Shown here: piece by piece, positions 1-5,168 of the stretch | Position numbering within the stretch: position 1 is the first letter of the stretch | Layout: every line of letters begins with the position of its first letter | Source: Phycisphaerae bacterium | GTDB taxonomy: Bacteria > Planctomycetota > Phycisphaerae > UBA1845 > PWPN01 | Assembly: GCA_026647385.1 (NCBI GenBank) | Contig: JAPKGY010000211.1 | Location: 1 to 6,076 of the forward strand | Direction of reading: 5' to 3' | DNA length: 6,076 nt | Notes under the pieces: model-generated | Told to the model about the DNA's origin: nothing | Seen by the model: only the letters and a program-made list of their open reading frames with translations | The model's database searches: none | Made by a program: the position numbers and the translations under genes

Positions 1-456
1 ATCAATCTCGGTGCCCTCCGGTGTGCCTTCTGCCACGCGTATGTACCAACCGTAGCGTTCCCCGCTCACGCCGGTTGCCACCGTTTCCCGGCGCAGATCG
101 CGCACCATCGTGCAGATTTCGAGCGTCGGCCCGAGCGCCCCGCCGGGCGTCTCCATCTCGAAGATCACCAGCGGGATCCTCTCCGCCTTGGCGAAATCGA
201 GCCGTTTCTGGATGCTCACGCGGGTGATGTCGGTGATCTCGTCCTCGATGGGAACGATGATCGCCCGATCGAACGAGGCCGGCAGGGTGGCGACACCCAC
301 AGGTCGCGAAGCCGCCGGCGCCGTCGCGGTCGTCGGAGTATCCGCGAGCACGGACGCGCCGATGCCGGCCGCCAGCAGCCACGCCGCCGCTCGGACCCGA
401 TAGCCAGCCGCCCCACCGTTGCAGCCGGATCGCCCTGTTGTCGCTGCCCGCGTCAT
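1..456 (-). CDS. NfeD/ClpP-class membrane serine protease-like protein, N-terminal part (cut by window edge)
   Basis: Only the first 152 residues are in the window; the gene runs off the left end. The ATG at 456 is preceded at 5-nt spacing by GAGAGG, a good ribosome binding site. Residues 1-22 are polar with several Arg. Residues 23-38 are a hydrophobic Ala/Leu stretch ending VLA-D, which looks like a signal peptide cleaved near residue 38. A Thr/Ala/Pro-rich linker follows to about 60. Residues 64-106 (RAIIVPIEDEITDIT, then LVIFEMETPGG) resemble the first beta strands and oxyanion-hole loop of the ClpP/crotonase fold in NfeD and SppA-type (S49) proteases. The Ser and Lys expected as the catalytic pair lie beyond the window, so activity cannot be judged. 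After ETPGG the usual alternation towards a VxPxAxSAG motif is not seen by residue 152; there is a more polar stretch containing GERYGWYIRVAEG, perhaps a lineage-specific insert. Family call is fairly sure, subfamily is not. Confidence 0.68.
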   Translation of the reverse strand, partial: MTRAATTGRSGCNGGAAGYRVRAAAWLLAAGIGASVLADTPTTATAPAASRPVGVATLPASFDRAIIVPIEDEITDITRVSIQKRLDFAKAERIPLVIFEMETPGGALGPTLEICTMVRDLRRETVATGVSGERYGWYIRVAEGTPEGTEID

Positions 457-596
457 GGTCGCCTCTCGAAGATCGACTCGTCGCCGCCGGCAAGGTCGCC
501 GGGGCGGCCGATCAAAACGTAACTACAATCCCGTCAAAGACTTGCCGACTTCTGGCCGGCGCATTCTAAACCCCTCCGATGCCCCGTGCAAGTAGA

Positions 597-602
597 ATTA
601 TA
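597..602 (-). promoter_or_regulatory. Perfect TATAAT -10 box in the 173-bp gap upstream of the NfeD-like gene
   Basis: Read on the minus strand, 602 to 597 is TATAAT, unusual in such GC-rich DNA. It lies about 140 nt upstream of the NfeD-like start codon and just past the glycosyltransferase stop codon. No matching -35 is visible: the hexamer at 17-nt spacing is GCGGCG, and there is no extended -10 TG. It may give the NfeD-like gene its own transcript with a long leader, or be a chance AT-rich patch. No hairpin with a T-tract was seen in this gap. Confidence 0.3.
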
Positions 603-629
603 GGGTACGTTTATCAGCGCGCCGCGTCG

Positions 630-1736
630 TCAGACCGCGCGGTCGGCCGCATGGGCATCCGCGGGCTGGGCTTGGCTGAGCTGACGGTAAAGGGCGGCGG
701 TTCGGTTGACCATGGCACTCGCTTGAAGATGGGTGCGGGCGTATTCGAGAGCCGCCTCAGCCATCTTCCGGGCGGCTGCCCGGTCCTTCAGCAGCGCGAT
801 CCATCGCTCCGCCAACTGCTTGTGCCGCTGCGGCTCGAACAGGCTCGCGTTCACCCCATCGACCAGATAGTCCTCGAAGCCGCCGGCAGGGGCAAGCACG
901 ATCAGTCCGCCGGCCAGGGCGGCCAGCGTGGTGATGGTGAAACGGCTGGCCCCGCCGGGATTGATGAAGAAGTCCGCCGCCATCATTGCCTTGTAGGTGG
1001 TGGCCCAGTCGCGCATCGGTTCGGCGAACGTCACCCGCGACCGCAGATCGAGATCCTCGACCTCCCGCCGGAAGCGGCCCTCAGCCGGTCCGCCCGAGAG
1101 CACGAACAAGTGCACCTCGAGCCCTTCCTTGACGACCAGTCGCAGTGCCCGCAGCACCGTGCTGAGTCCGCAGCCGCGGGTCAACGGCGCGGTCATGATG
1201 GCGGTCGGAGTCTGTTCGCCGTCCTCCATACCCGCAGCCGTGCTCTCCGCGGGCAGGCCTGGCGTCACCACCCGGACCTGTTCCCGCATCTCCGGCGCGC
1301 GCATCAGCAGCGCCCGCTCCAGGCTTGGCGTCAGCGCCATGCCCATCATCCGGGCCTCGGAACGCAACCCGACGAACTGCTCCACGTCGTCCAGGTCGCA
1401 AAGCTGCACGACGAGGACGCTGCCCCAATCCGCGCACCATCCGTGAACCCAGTCCGCCAGGTCCGCCGACATGCAATGCACAATGTCCGGGACTTGACCG
1501 CCCACTACTCGCAGCACGTCATCCGAACTGGGCCGGTTCCAGGGCCAGCGCCGCCGCGGAATGGCGGCGGTCTTGGTCACACCCACCCCCTCGCTCGTCC
1601 ACGGCGAGGCGGAACGGCTCAAAACAGTAACCTGCACCGCCTCGTCGATCATGCCGACGCAAAGATGCCTCACCAACGCACCCATGCGTCTGACGACGTC
1701 GTCATCGATCACCAATAAAGCATGGATTAAGGACAT
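630..1736 (-). CDS. Glycosyltransferase, GT-B fold, family 4-like (368 aa)
   Basis: Probably transfers a sugar from a nucleotide-sugar donor in the cytoplasm; acceptor unknown. The N-terminal half (about 1-165) has the GT-B pattern: a first beta strand IHALLVIDD, then PDIVHCMSADLADWVHGW and VLVVQLCDL. The C-terminal half (about 175-345) has a donor-domain pattern: MTAPLTRGCGLSTVLRALRL in place of the usual G..KG...LL.A, then VHLFVLSGG, SRVTFAEP, AADFFINPGG, and LIVLAPAGGFEDYLVDGVN near 278-296, matching the familiar VV....GG..E.V.DG block. The acidic pair of the E-x7-E motif is not evident: the region is ASRFTITTLAALAGG (263-277). The KG lysine is also replaced. Length is normal for GT4. The ATG at 1736 fits the first beta strand but has no Shine-Dalgarno (CCCC precedes it); an octamer repeat array ends at the 5' side instead. 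TGA stop at 630-632. The kinase-like gene lies upstream on the same strand. Confidence 0.82.
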   Translation of the reverse strand: MSLIHALLVIDDDVVRRMGALVRHLCVGMIDEAVQVTVLSRSASPWTSEGVGVTKTAAIPRRRWPWNRPSSDDVLRVVGGQVPDIVHCMSADLADWVHGWCADWGSVLVVQLCDLDDVEQFVGLRSEARMMGMALTPSLERALLMRAPEMREQVRVVTPGLPAESTAAGMEDGEQTPTAIMTAPLTRGCGLSTVLRALRLVVKEGLEVHLFVLSGGPAEGRFRREVEDLDLRSRVTFAEPMRDWATTYKAMMAADFFINPGGASRFTITTLAALAGGLIVLAPAGGFEDYLVDGVNASLFEPQRHKQLAERWIALLKDRAAARKMAEAALEYARTHLQASAMVNRTAALYRQLSQAQPADAHAADRAV

Positions 1737-1742
1737 GGGGAA

Positions 1743-1782
1743 ACGTCAAAACGTCAAAACGTCAAAAAGTCAAAAGGTCAAA
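1743..1782. repeat. Tandem octamer array, five units, abutting the glycosyltransferase start
   Basis: Three identical ACGTCAAA units (1743-1750, 1751-1758, 1759-1766) are followed by two one- or two-base variants, AAGTCAAA (1767-1774) and AGGTCAAA (1775-1782). A sixth copy stands alone at 1804-1811. Read on the minus strand the array gives repeated TTTGACGT, each holding TTGAC, the core of a -35 element. It ends 6 bp upstream of the glycosyltransferase ATG (1736), where a ribosome binding site would normally be. Confidence 0.9.
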
Positions 1783-1818
1783 ATCGGAGATTCGCCTTGG
1801 CGAACGTCAAAATCGGAG
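1777..1818. repeat. 13-bp direct repeat flanking a 16-bp spacer with an inverted repeat
   Basis: GTCAAAATCGGAG occurs at 1777-1789 and again at 1806-1818. The 16-bp spacer between contains TTCGCC-TT-GGCGAA (1791-1804), a perfect 6-bp inverted repeat with a 2-bp centre. A decayed third copy seems to follow: TGGCGAAC then CCAAAACATCGGAGTC (about 1867-1891). The rest of the 241-bp gap (to 1977) has no ORF with coding character and no clear terminator for the kinase gene. Confidence 0.75.
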
Positions 1819-1977
1819 TCGAGAATCCGACGCGGCGGAATTCGTCCTGGGCACCGTGTGCAACCGTGGCGAACCCCAAAACATCGGAGTCCAACGGTCA
1901 GGAACTGCGACTCCACGCTGGCCTCGCCCTCGGTCAGGCCGGCCAAGCCCGTTCCCGGGAAAAGGCCTTCACCTTGA

Positions 1978-2862
1978 CTATCGGCGTTTTTCCGCGTTCA
2001 TCTCCGGTTTCAGATCCTCTGGGCGGGCCGCCTCCATGAACTCGGGGCCGTCCTGTTTCAGCGAACGCCACCTCCCGGTCAGTATCCGCAGCCCCGCCCG
2101 ACGCAGGGCGGTGATAGGCCAGGATACCACACGGTGGGCCCGCACGAGCGGTCCGCAACGATAGGAAGCCCGGATCTGCTCGGGCGTAAGCAGGTCCGGC
2201 CTATGGCGGCGCCGATGCTTCCGTAGATGATAGCCGTCCGCCGCCTGAAGGCGCACCAGGATGTACCGCCCCAGCCAATCAGGCAGCAGACGGCCCAAGC
2301 CCCGTCGGCGACGGCGATCCTCGGGCCACCACCAGGAAATCTGAAAGTCGATCAGAGCCGGCCTGCCGTCGGCGTCGACCAGGATGTTCTCGCGTTTCTC
2401 CAGGTCGACGTACGCGATCCGCCGCCGGTGTAACTCGCGAATCAGCGTTTCCAGGCGATCGAAAAAGGCGTCGTCGACGCGCTCCTTTCGCTGCAGCGGG
2501 TGGCCCTCGACGAACGCATGCACCAGGCCGGTTTCGCCCCAGAGATCAAAACACCGCGGCACACCGGGAATTCCCTGGGCCTCGCGGTATACCGCCCGTT
2601 CGCGTTCCGCCAGCCGGCGCCCCAGCCACGCCATCGGCAGGCCCAACAGCCGGGCCGTCCGCCCCACCTTCAGAATCACCTTGCCCGACGGGCCTTCGTA
2701 CAGCCCGGTGGCGGCGAAAAAGTCGTGCTTGTACGTCCGAACGTGGGCGTACGGGCCGTCGGGCAACTCGATCCGCGCGGGCAGATCCTCAGGCCCCAAC
2801 GCCCGCAGCCAAGCGTGTCGGATTCCACCGCTCGCATTTGCCATGGCCAGCAGGATATCCAC
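1978..2862 (-). CDS. RIO / lipopolysaccharide-kinase-like protein (294 aa)
   Basis: A small protein-kinase-like fold of the RIO/Kdo-WaaP type, likely cytoplasmic, phosphorylating a sugar, lipid glycan or protein; substrate unknown. A glycine-containing loop (ATGLYEGPSGKVILKVGR, 51-68) supplies the ATP-binding lysine K65. A helix with E88 and E94 could give its ion-pair partner. A hinge-like stretch is LVHAFVEGHPL (113-123). The catalytic loop is HRRRIAYVDLEKRENILV (145-162) with D153 and N159, and the metal-binding loop is LIDFQIS (170-176) with D172 where most kinases have DFG. All key residues are present, so it is probably active. D to N spacing is six residues, not the usual five. After 177 comes a very Arg-rich tail. 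The GTG at 2862 is the longest start; ATG at 2844 (six codons in) is an alternative and neither has a strong ribosome binding site. TAG stop at 1978-1980. It lies divergent from recJ and upstream of the glycosyltransferase. Confidence 0.8.
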   Translation of the reverse strand: MDILLAMANASGGIRHAWLRALGPEDLPARIELPDGPYAHVRTYKHDFFAATGLYEGPSGKVILKVGRTARLLGLPMAWLGRRLAERERAVYREAQGIPGVPRCFDLWGETGLVHAFVEGHPLQRKERVDDAFFDRLETLIRELHRRRIAYVDLEKRENILVDADGRPALIDFQISWWWPEDRRRRRGLGRLLPDWLGRYILVRLQAADGYHLRKHRRRHRPDLLTPEQIRASYRCGPLVRAHRVVSWPITALRRAGLRILTGRWRSLKQDGPEFMEAARPEDLKPEMNAEKRR

Positions 2863-2899
2863 GTCCGCCGTCCGATTCCACCAATCCGCGGCATCGGAG

Positions 2900-3008
2900 C
2901 CGTGACCGTTTCGGCAGAGGGTGACATGGGTCGCCTCGGCGAGTCGCCGAGGCGACCCATGATACGCGAAACACTCGATGCATCATGAAACCGTCGAATC
3001 GGTCACGG
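2900..3008. repeat. 14-bp inverted pair in the kinase-recJ divergent spacer
   Basis: CCGTGACCGTTTCG at 2900-2913 is the reverse complement, with one mismatch, of CGAATCGGTCACGG at 2995-3008. The inner 9 bp (CCGTGACCG / CGGTCACGG) match perfectly. The right copy ends 5 bp before the recJ -35 hexamer; the left copy is 38 bp upstream of the kinase GTG. The pair brackets the 37-bp palindrome. Placement suits a shared operator for the divergent genes, but no regulator is encoded in the window. Confidence 0.6.
2925..2961. repeat. 37-bp perfect palindrome (18-bp arms, one central base)
   Basis: The left arm begins CATGGGTCGCCTCGGCGA at 2925-2942, the centre is G2943, and 2944-2961 is its exact reverse complement. 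As RNA it would form a very stable hairpin on either strand, with a loop of about five bases. No T-tract follows on either side, so it is not an ordinary intrinsic terminator, and both flanking genes point away from it. A weak TATCAT (2964 to 2959 on the minus strand) overlaps its right edge; if that were the kinase -10, the palindrome would cover the start of that transcript. Confidence 0.9.
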
Positions 3009-3013
3009 TCCTT

Positions 3014-3042
3014 ATGGCATCGGCGGCCATCCGGCGTATAAT
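3014..3042 (+). promoter_or_regulatory. Sigma-70-type promoter of recJ
   Basis: ATGGCA (3014-3019; four of six to TTGACA) and a perfect TATAAT (3037-3042) are separated by 17 bp. The predicted transcription start near 3049 leaves a leader of about 24 nt before the ATG at 3073, room for a ribosome binding site. The purine-rich run 3055-3070 (AAGGTGGGACGAGGGG) fills that role. This favours the ATG at 3073 over the in-frame GTG at 3058, which would sit only about 9 nt into the transcript. Confidence 0.6.
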
Positions 3043-3072
3043 CGCAGTCTGTCCAAGGTGGGACGAGGGGCC

Positions 3073-4836
3073 ATGAACGACCAGATCCGAACGCCGACGC
3101 GATGGACGATCGCACCGGCCTGGCCAGGACGCGAACAAGCCGCCCGGCGCCTGGGGGTGTCGCCGCTCATCGCCCAGTTGCTCTTCAATCGCGGGCTGGC
3201 GGAGGCCGGTGGCGGACCCGACGACGATGCCATCCGCTCCTTCCTCAACCCGGAGATGAAATCACTGCCCGATCCTGAACTGCTGCCGGGCGCGGTCGAC
3301 GCCGCCGAGACCCTCGCACGCAAGATCCGCGACCGCAAACCGATCGTGATCTACGGCGATTACGACGTCGACGGCATCACCGCCATCGCCATCCTGTGGC
3401 ACCTGTTCAAGCTGGCCGGCGCGAAGGCGACCTACTACATCCCCCACCGCATCGAGGAGGGCTACGGCCTGAACGGCGATGCGCTGCGCCAGATCCGCGC
3501 CGACGGGGCCGACACACTGATCACCGTCGACTGCGGCATCACCGCCGTCGAGCAGGCCCGCATCGCCCGCGAGATCGGCCTGACCCTGGTCATCACCGAC
3601 CACCATACGCCCGGCGCCACGCTGCCCGAAGCCGACGGACTCGTTCACCCGTGCGTCGCCGCCACCTATCCGAACCCCCATCTGTGCGGCGCGGGCGTGG
3701 CCTTCAAGCTCGCCTGGGCGATCGCCCGCAACCTGAGCGGCTCGCTGCGGGTCGGCGCGGAGTTCCGCGAGTACCTCAAACAGGCCACCTGCCTCGCGGC
3801 GCTGGGCACGATCGCCGACGTCGTGCCCCTCATCGGCGAGAACCGGATCCTGGCCAGGTTCGGACTGAGCGCCCTCGCCGAGTCAGGGCTCGTCGGCCTG
3901 CGGGCCCTCATCGAGACCGCCCGACTCGACGGCCAGAAAATCAACAGCGAGCACGTCGGCTTCTGGCTGGCGCCGCGGCTGAACGCAGCCGGCAGGATGG
4001 GCCACGCCCAACTGGCGGCCGAACTGCTCACCACCGCCGACGACGCCCGCGGCCGAGAAATATCCCTCTATCTGGAGGATCAAAACCGCCGGCGCCAATC
4101 CCTCGAGAGACGCATCTTCAGCGAAGCCCGCGAACGCATCGAGGCCAACCGACTCGCCTCCGACGCCCGGCGCGCGATCGTGGTGGCCGGCGCCGACTGG
4201 CACGCCGGCGTGATCGGCATCGTCGCCTCGCGCGTGGTCGAAGCCTACCGCCGGCCGACCGTGCTCATCTCCCTCGGCGACGGCGAGGGACAGGGCTCCG
4301 CCCGGAGCATCGCCGCCTTCCCCCTGCATAAGGCGCTGGCCGAGTGCGGCCGGCACCTGATTGACTGGGGCGGACACGCGATGGCCGCGGGCGTGCGCAT
4401 CGCGCCCGATCGCGTGGCCGCGTTCACCGAAGCGTTCGTCGAACGGGCCAACCAGTGGCTGACCGCCCGAGATCTCGAGCCCCGGCTGCGGCTCGACGCC
4501 GAGGTCGGCCTGGCCAACCTGAGCGAAGCCATGGTTCGCGACCTGGAACGCCTGGCCCCCTTCGGACAATCCAACCCGCAGCCGCGATTCGTCTCCCCGC
4601 CGCTGTTGCTCGACGGCGAGCCGCGGACCGTCGGAAAAAACGGCGAGCACCTGAGCTTCTGCCTGACCGACGGCCGAACCCGCCGCCGAGCGATCGCGTT
4701 CGGCCAGGCCGCCCACCTGGACACCCTCCGCCGCCATCGACGCTGCCGCGTCGCCTACCAGCCAATGCTCAACACGTTCAACGACCGCACCTCCGTCGAA
4801 CTGCAGATCATGGATCTGGCGTTCCCGGGGGAATAA
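3073..4836 (+). CDS. recJ: Single-stranded-DNA-specific 5'-3' exonuclease RecJ (587 aa)
   Basis: RecJ degrades single-stranded DNA 5' to 3' with Mn/Mg ions, acting in RecFOR recombination, mismatch repair and base excision repair. All family blocks are present. The DHH domain (about 75-255) has YGDYDVDG with D96, D98 and D100, TVDCG with D153, the DHH triad D176-H177-H178, and GTIADVVPL with D249. The linker region holds LAPRLNAAGRMG (299-310). The DHHA1 domain has HAGVIGIVASRV (377-388), GSARSI (408-413) and GGHAMAAG (433-440). A C-terminal OB-type domain follows (about 465-585) with APFGQSNPQP. Length fits bacterial RecJ (about 560-600 residues). The ATG at 3073 has a purine-rich ribosome binding site and a promoter just upstream. 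TAA stop at 4834-4836. It appears to be a single-gene transcript, divergent from the kinase-like gene. No missing catalytic residue, frameshift or odd codon use was seen. Confidence 0.97.
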   Translation: MNDQIRTPTRWTIAPAWPGREQAARRLGVSPLIAQLLFNRGLAEAGGGPDDDAIRSFLNPEMKSLPDPELLPGAVDAAETLARKIRDRKPIVIYGDYDVDGITAIAILWHLFKLAGAKATYYIPHRIEEGYGLNGDALRQIRADGADTLITVDCGITAVEQARIAREIGLTLVITDHHTPGATLPEADGLVHPCVAATYPNPHLCGAGVAFKLAWAIARNLSGSLRVGAEFREYLKQATCLAALGTIADVVPLIGENRILARFGLSALAESGLVGLRALIETARLDGQKINSEHVGFWLAPRLNAAGRMGHAQLAAELLTTADDARGREISLYLEDQNRRRQSLERRIFSEARERIEANRLASDARRAIVVAGADWHAGVIGIVASRVVEAYRRPTVLISLGDGEGQGSARSIAAFPLHKALAECGRHLIDWGGHAMAAGVRIAPDRVAAFTEAFVERANQWLTARDLEPRLRLDAEVGLANLSEAMVRDLERLAPFGQSNPQPRFVSPPLLLDGEPRTVGKNGEHLSFCLTDGRTRRRAIAFGQAAHLDTLRRHRRCRVAYQPMLNTFNDRTSVELQIMDLAFPGE

Positions 4837-4859
4837 GACTCGTCTCGGATTCGCAACCC

Positions 4860-4919
4860 CGGCGGATGGGACCTGGGCGCCTATCACGGACGCTTACGTT
4901 GCTCCCGCACCATCCGCCG
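4860..4919. repeat. 10-bp inverted repeat with 40-bp loop
   Basis: CGGCGGATGG (4860-4869) is the exact reverse complement of CCATCCGCCG (4910-4919). The loop holds the first copy of the 12-bp repeat CGGACGCTTACG. It starts 24 bp after the recJ stop codon and could act as a 3'-end structure for that mRNA, though no T-tract follows. Confidence 0.6.
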
Positions 4920-5039
4920 CCAGAACGATTCCTTCTTCGAAACCCCCCGCACGTGGCATGCACACCTCCTGTCATGACGCGGAGGTATGGTCGCTCAGCC
5001 GGGGGCCGAATTGAAGACGGGGTTCACCGGACGCTTACG
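4887..5039. repeat. Two direct copies of CGGACGCTTACG
   Basis: The 12-mer occurs at 4887-4898 and 5028-5039, 141 bp apart on the same strand, both preceded by a CAC-like trinucleotide context (TCA-CGG, TCAC-CGG). The first lies in the loop of the 10-bp inverted repeat. The second lies between ACGGGGTT (5017-5024) and AACCCGT (5051-5057), which pair with one bulged base. The shared layout suggests two diverged copies of one small structured element, perhaps a genome-wide interspersed repeat. Confidence 0.6.
4894..4959 (-). CDS. Possible 21-residue micro-ORF with strong Shine-Dalgarno
   Basis: On the minus strand ATG at 4959 opens a 21-codon frame (MPRAGGFEEGIVLAADGAGAT) ending in TAA at 4896-4894. 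AGGAGGT (4970 to 4964) lies 4 nt before the ATG, the strongest Shine-Dalgarno in the window. Just upstream ACCTCC (4986 to 4981) can pair with GGAGGT in the mRNA and hide it. No promoter is recognised and no homologue is known to me. It could be a leader peptide or a chance ORF. It lies downstream of, and on the same strand as, the membrane-protein gene, whose transcript could read into it. Confidence 0.2.
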   Translation of the reverse strand: MPRAGGFEEGIVLAADGAGAT

Positions 5040-5168
5040 ATGGCCGGGGCAACCCGTGCGGTGCGCGGATCGCGAGCGAGGATTGACCATCGCGCGAGAT
5101 TCCGCGCGGGCTTTCCCGTCCCGCGGGAGATAAGCATCCGCGGCGGCGGCTGACGACTGGCTGGAACC

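Larger units (their letters stand above)
4837..5168. other. 332-bp convergent spacer between recJ and the membrane-protein gene
   Basis: No gene with clear coding character is seen here. It holds two copies of a 12-bp repeat, several inverted repeats (4860-4869 with 4910-4919; 4964-4969 with 4981-4986; CGCGCG pairs at 5091-5096 and 5103-5108; TCCCGCGGGA at 5119-5128) and a possible 21-codon ORF. None of the hairpins is followed by a T-tract, so no standard intrinsic terminator can be named for either converging gene. Confidence 0.7.

Noticed and set aside
2..493. A 163-codon minus-strand frame overlapping the NfeD-like gene
   Set aside because: Its product is Arg/Gly/His-rich low-complexity sequence. 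The overlapping frame starting at 456 has a ribosome binding site, a signal peptide and a ClpP-like motif.
579..1718. A 379-codon open frame on the plus strand
   Set aside because: It is antisense to the glycosyltransferase, and its product is rich in Arg, His, Gln and Pro with no domain pattern. Stop-poor antisense frames are usual in GC-rich genes.
1777..1818. A minimal CRISPR-like repeat-spacer-repeat
   Set aside because: The repeat is only 13 bp, the spacer is 16 bp and itself palindromic, copies decay at once, and there are no cas genes.
2925..2961. The palindrome as an intrinsic terminator
   Set aside because: No T-tract follows on either strand and both adjacent genes are transcribed away from it.
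3058..3072. GTG at 3058 as the recJ start
   Set aside because: It would fall only about 9 nt after the predicted transcription start and would place the ribosome binding site inside the coding sequence; the ATG at 3073 fits better.
3883..4887. A 334-codon minus-strand open frame across recJ
   Set aside because: It is antisense to the conserved RecJ catalytic core, and the Gly/Val/Glu-rich product has no recognisable motif.
5091..5128. CGCGCG-AGATTC-CGCGCG and TCCCGCGGGA as terminators of the convergent genes
   Set aside because: The arms are short self-palindromes of GC bases, likely by chance at this composition, and no T-tract is present.
4987..5133. A 48-codon plus-strand ORF directly after GGAGGT
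   Set aside because: The ATG follows the Shine-Dalgarno with no spacing, and the product is Arg-rich with no coding character.
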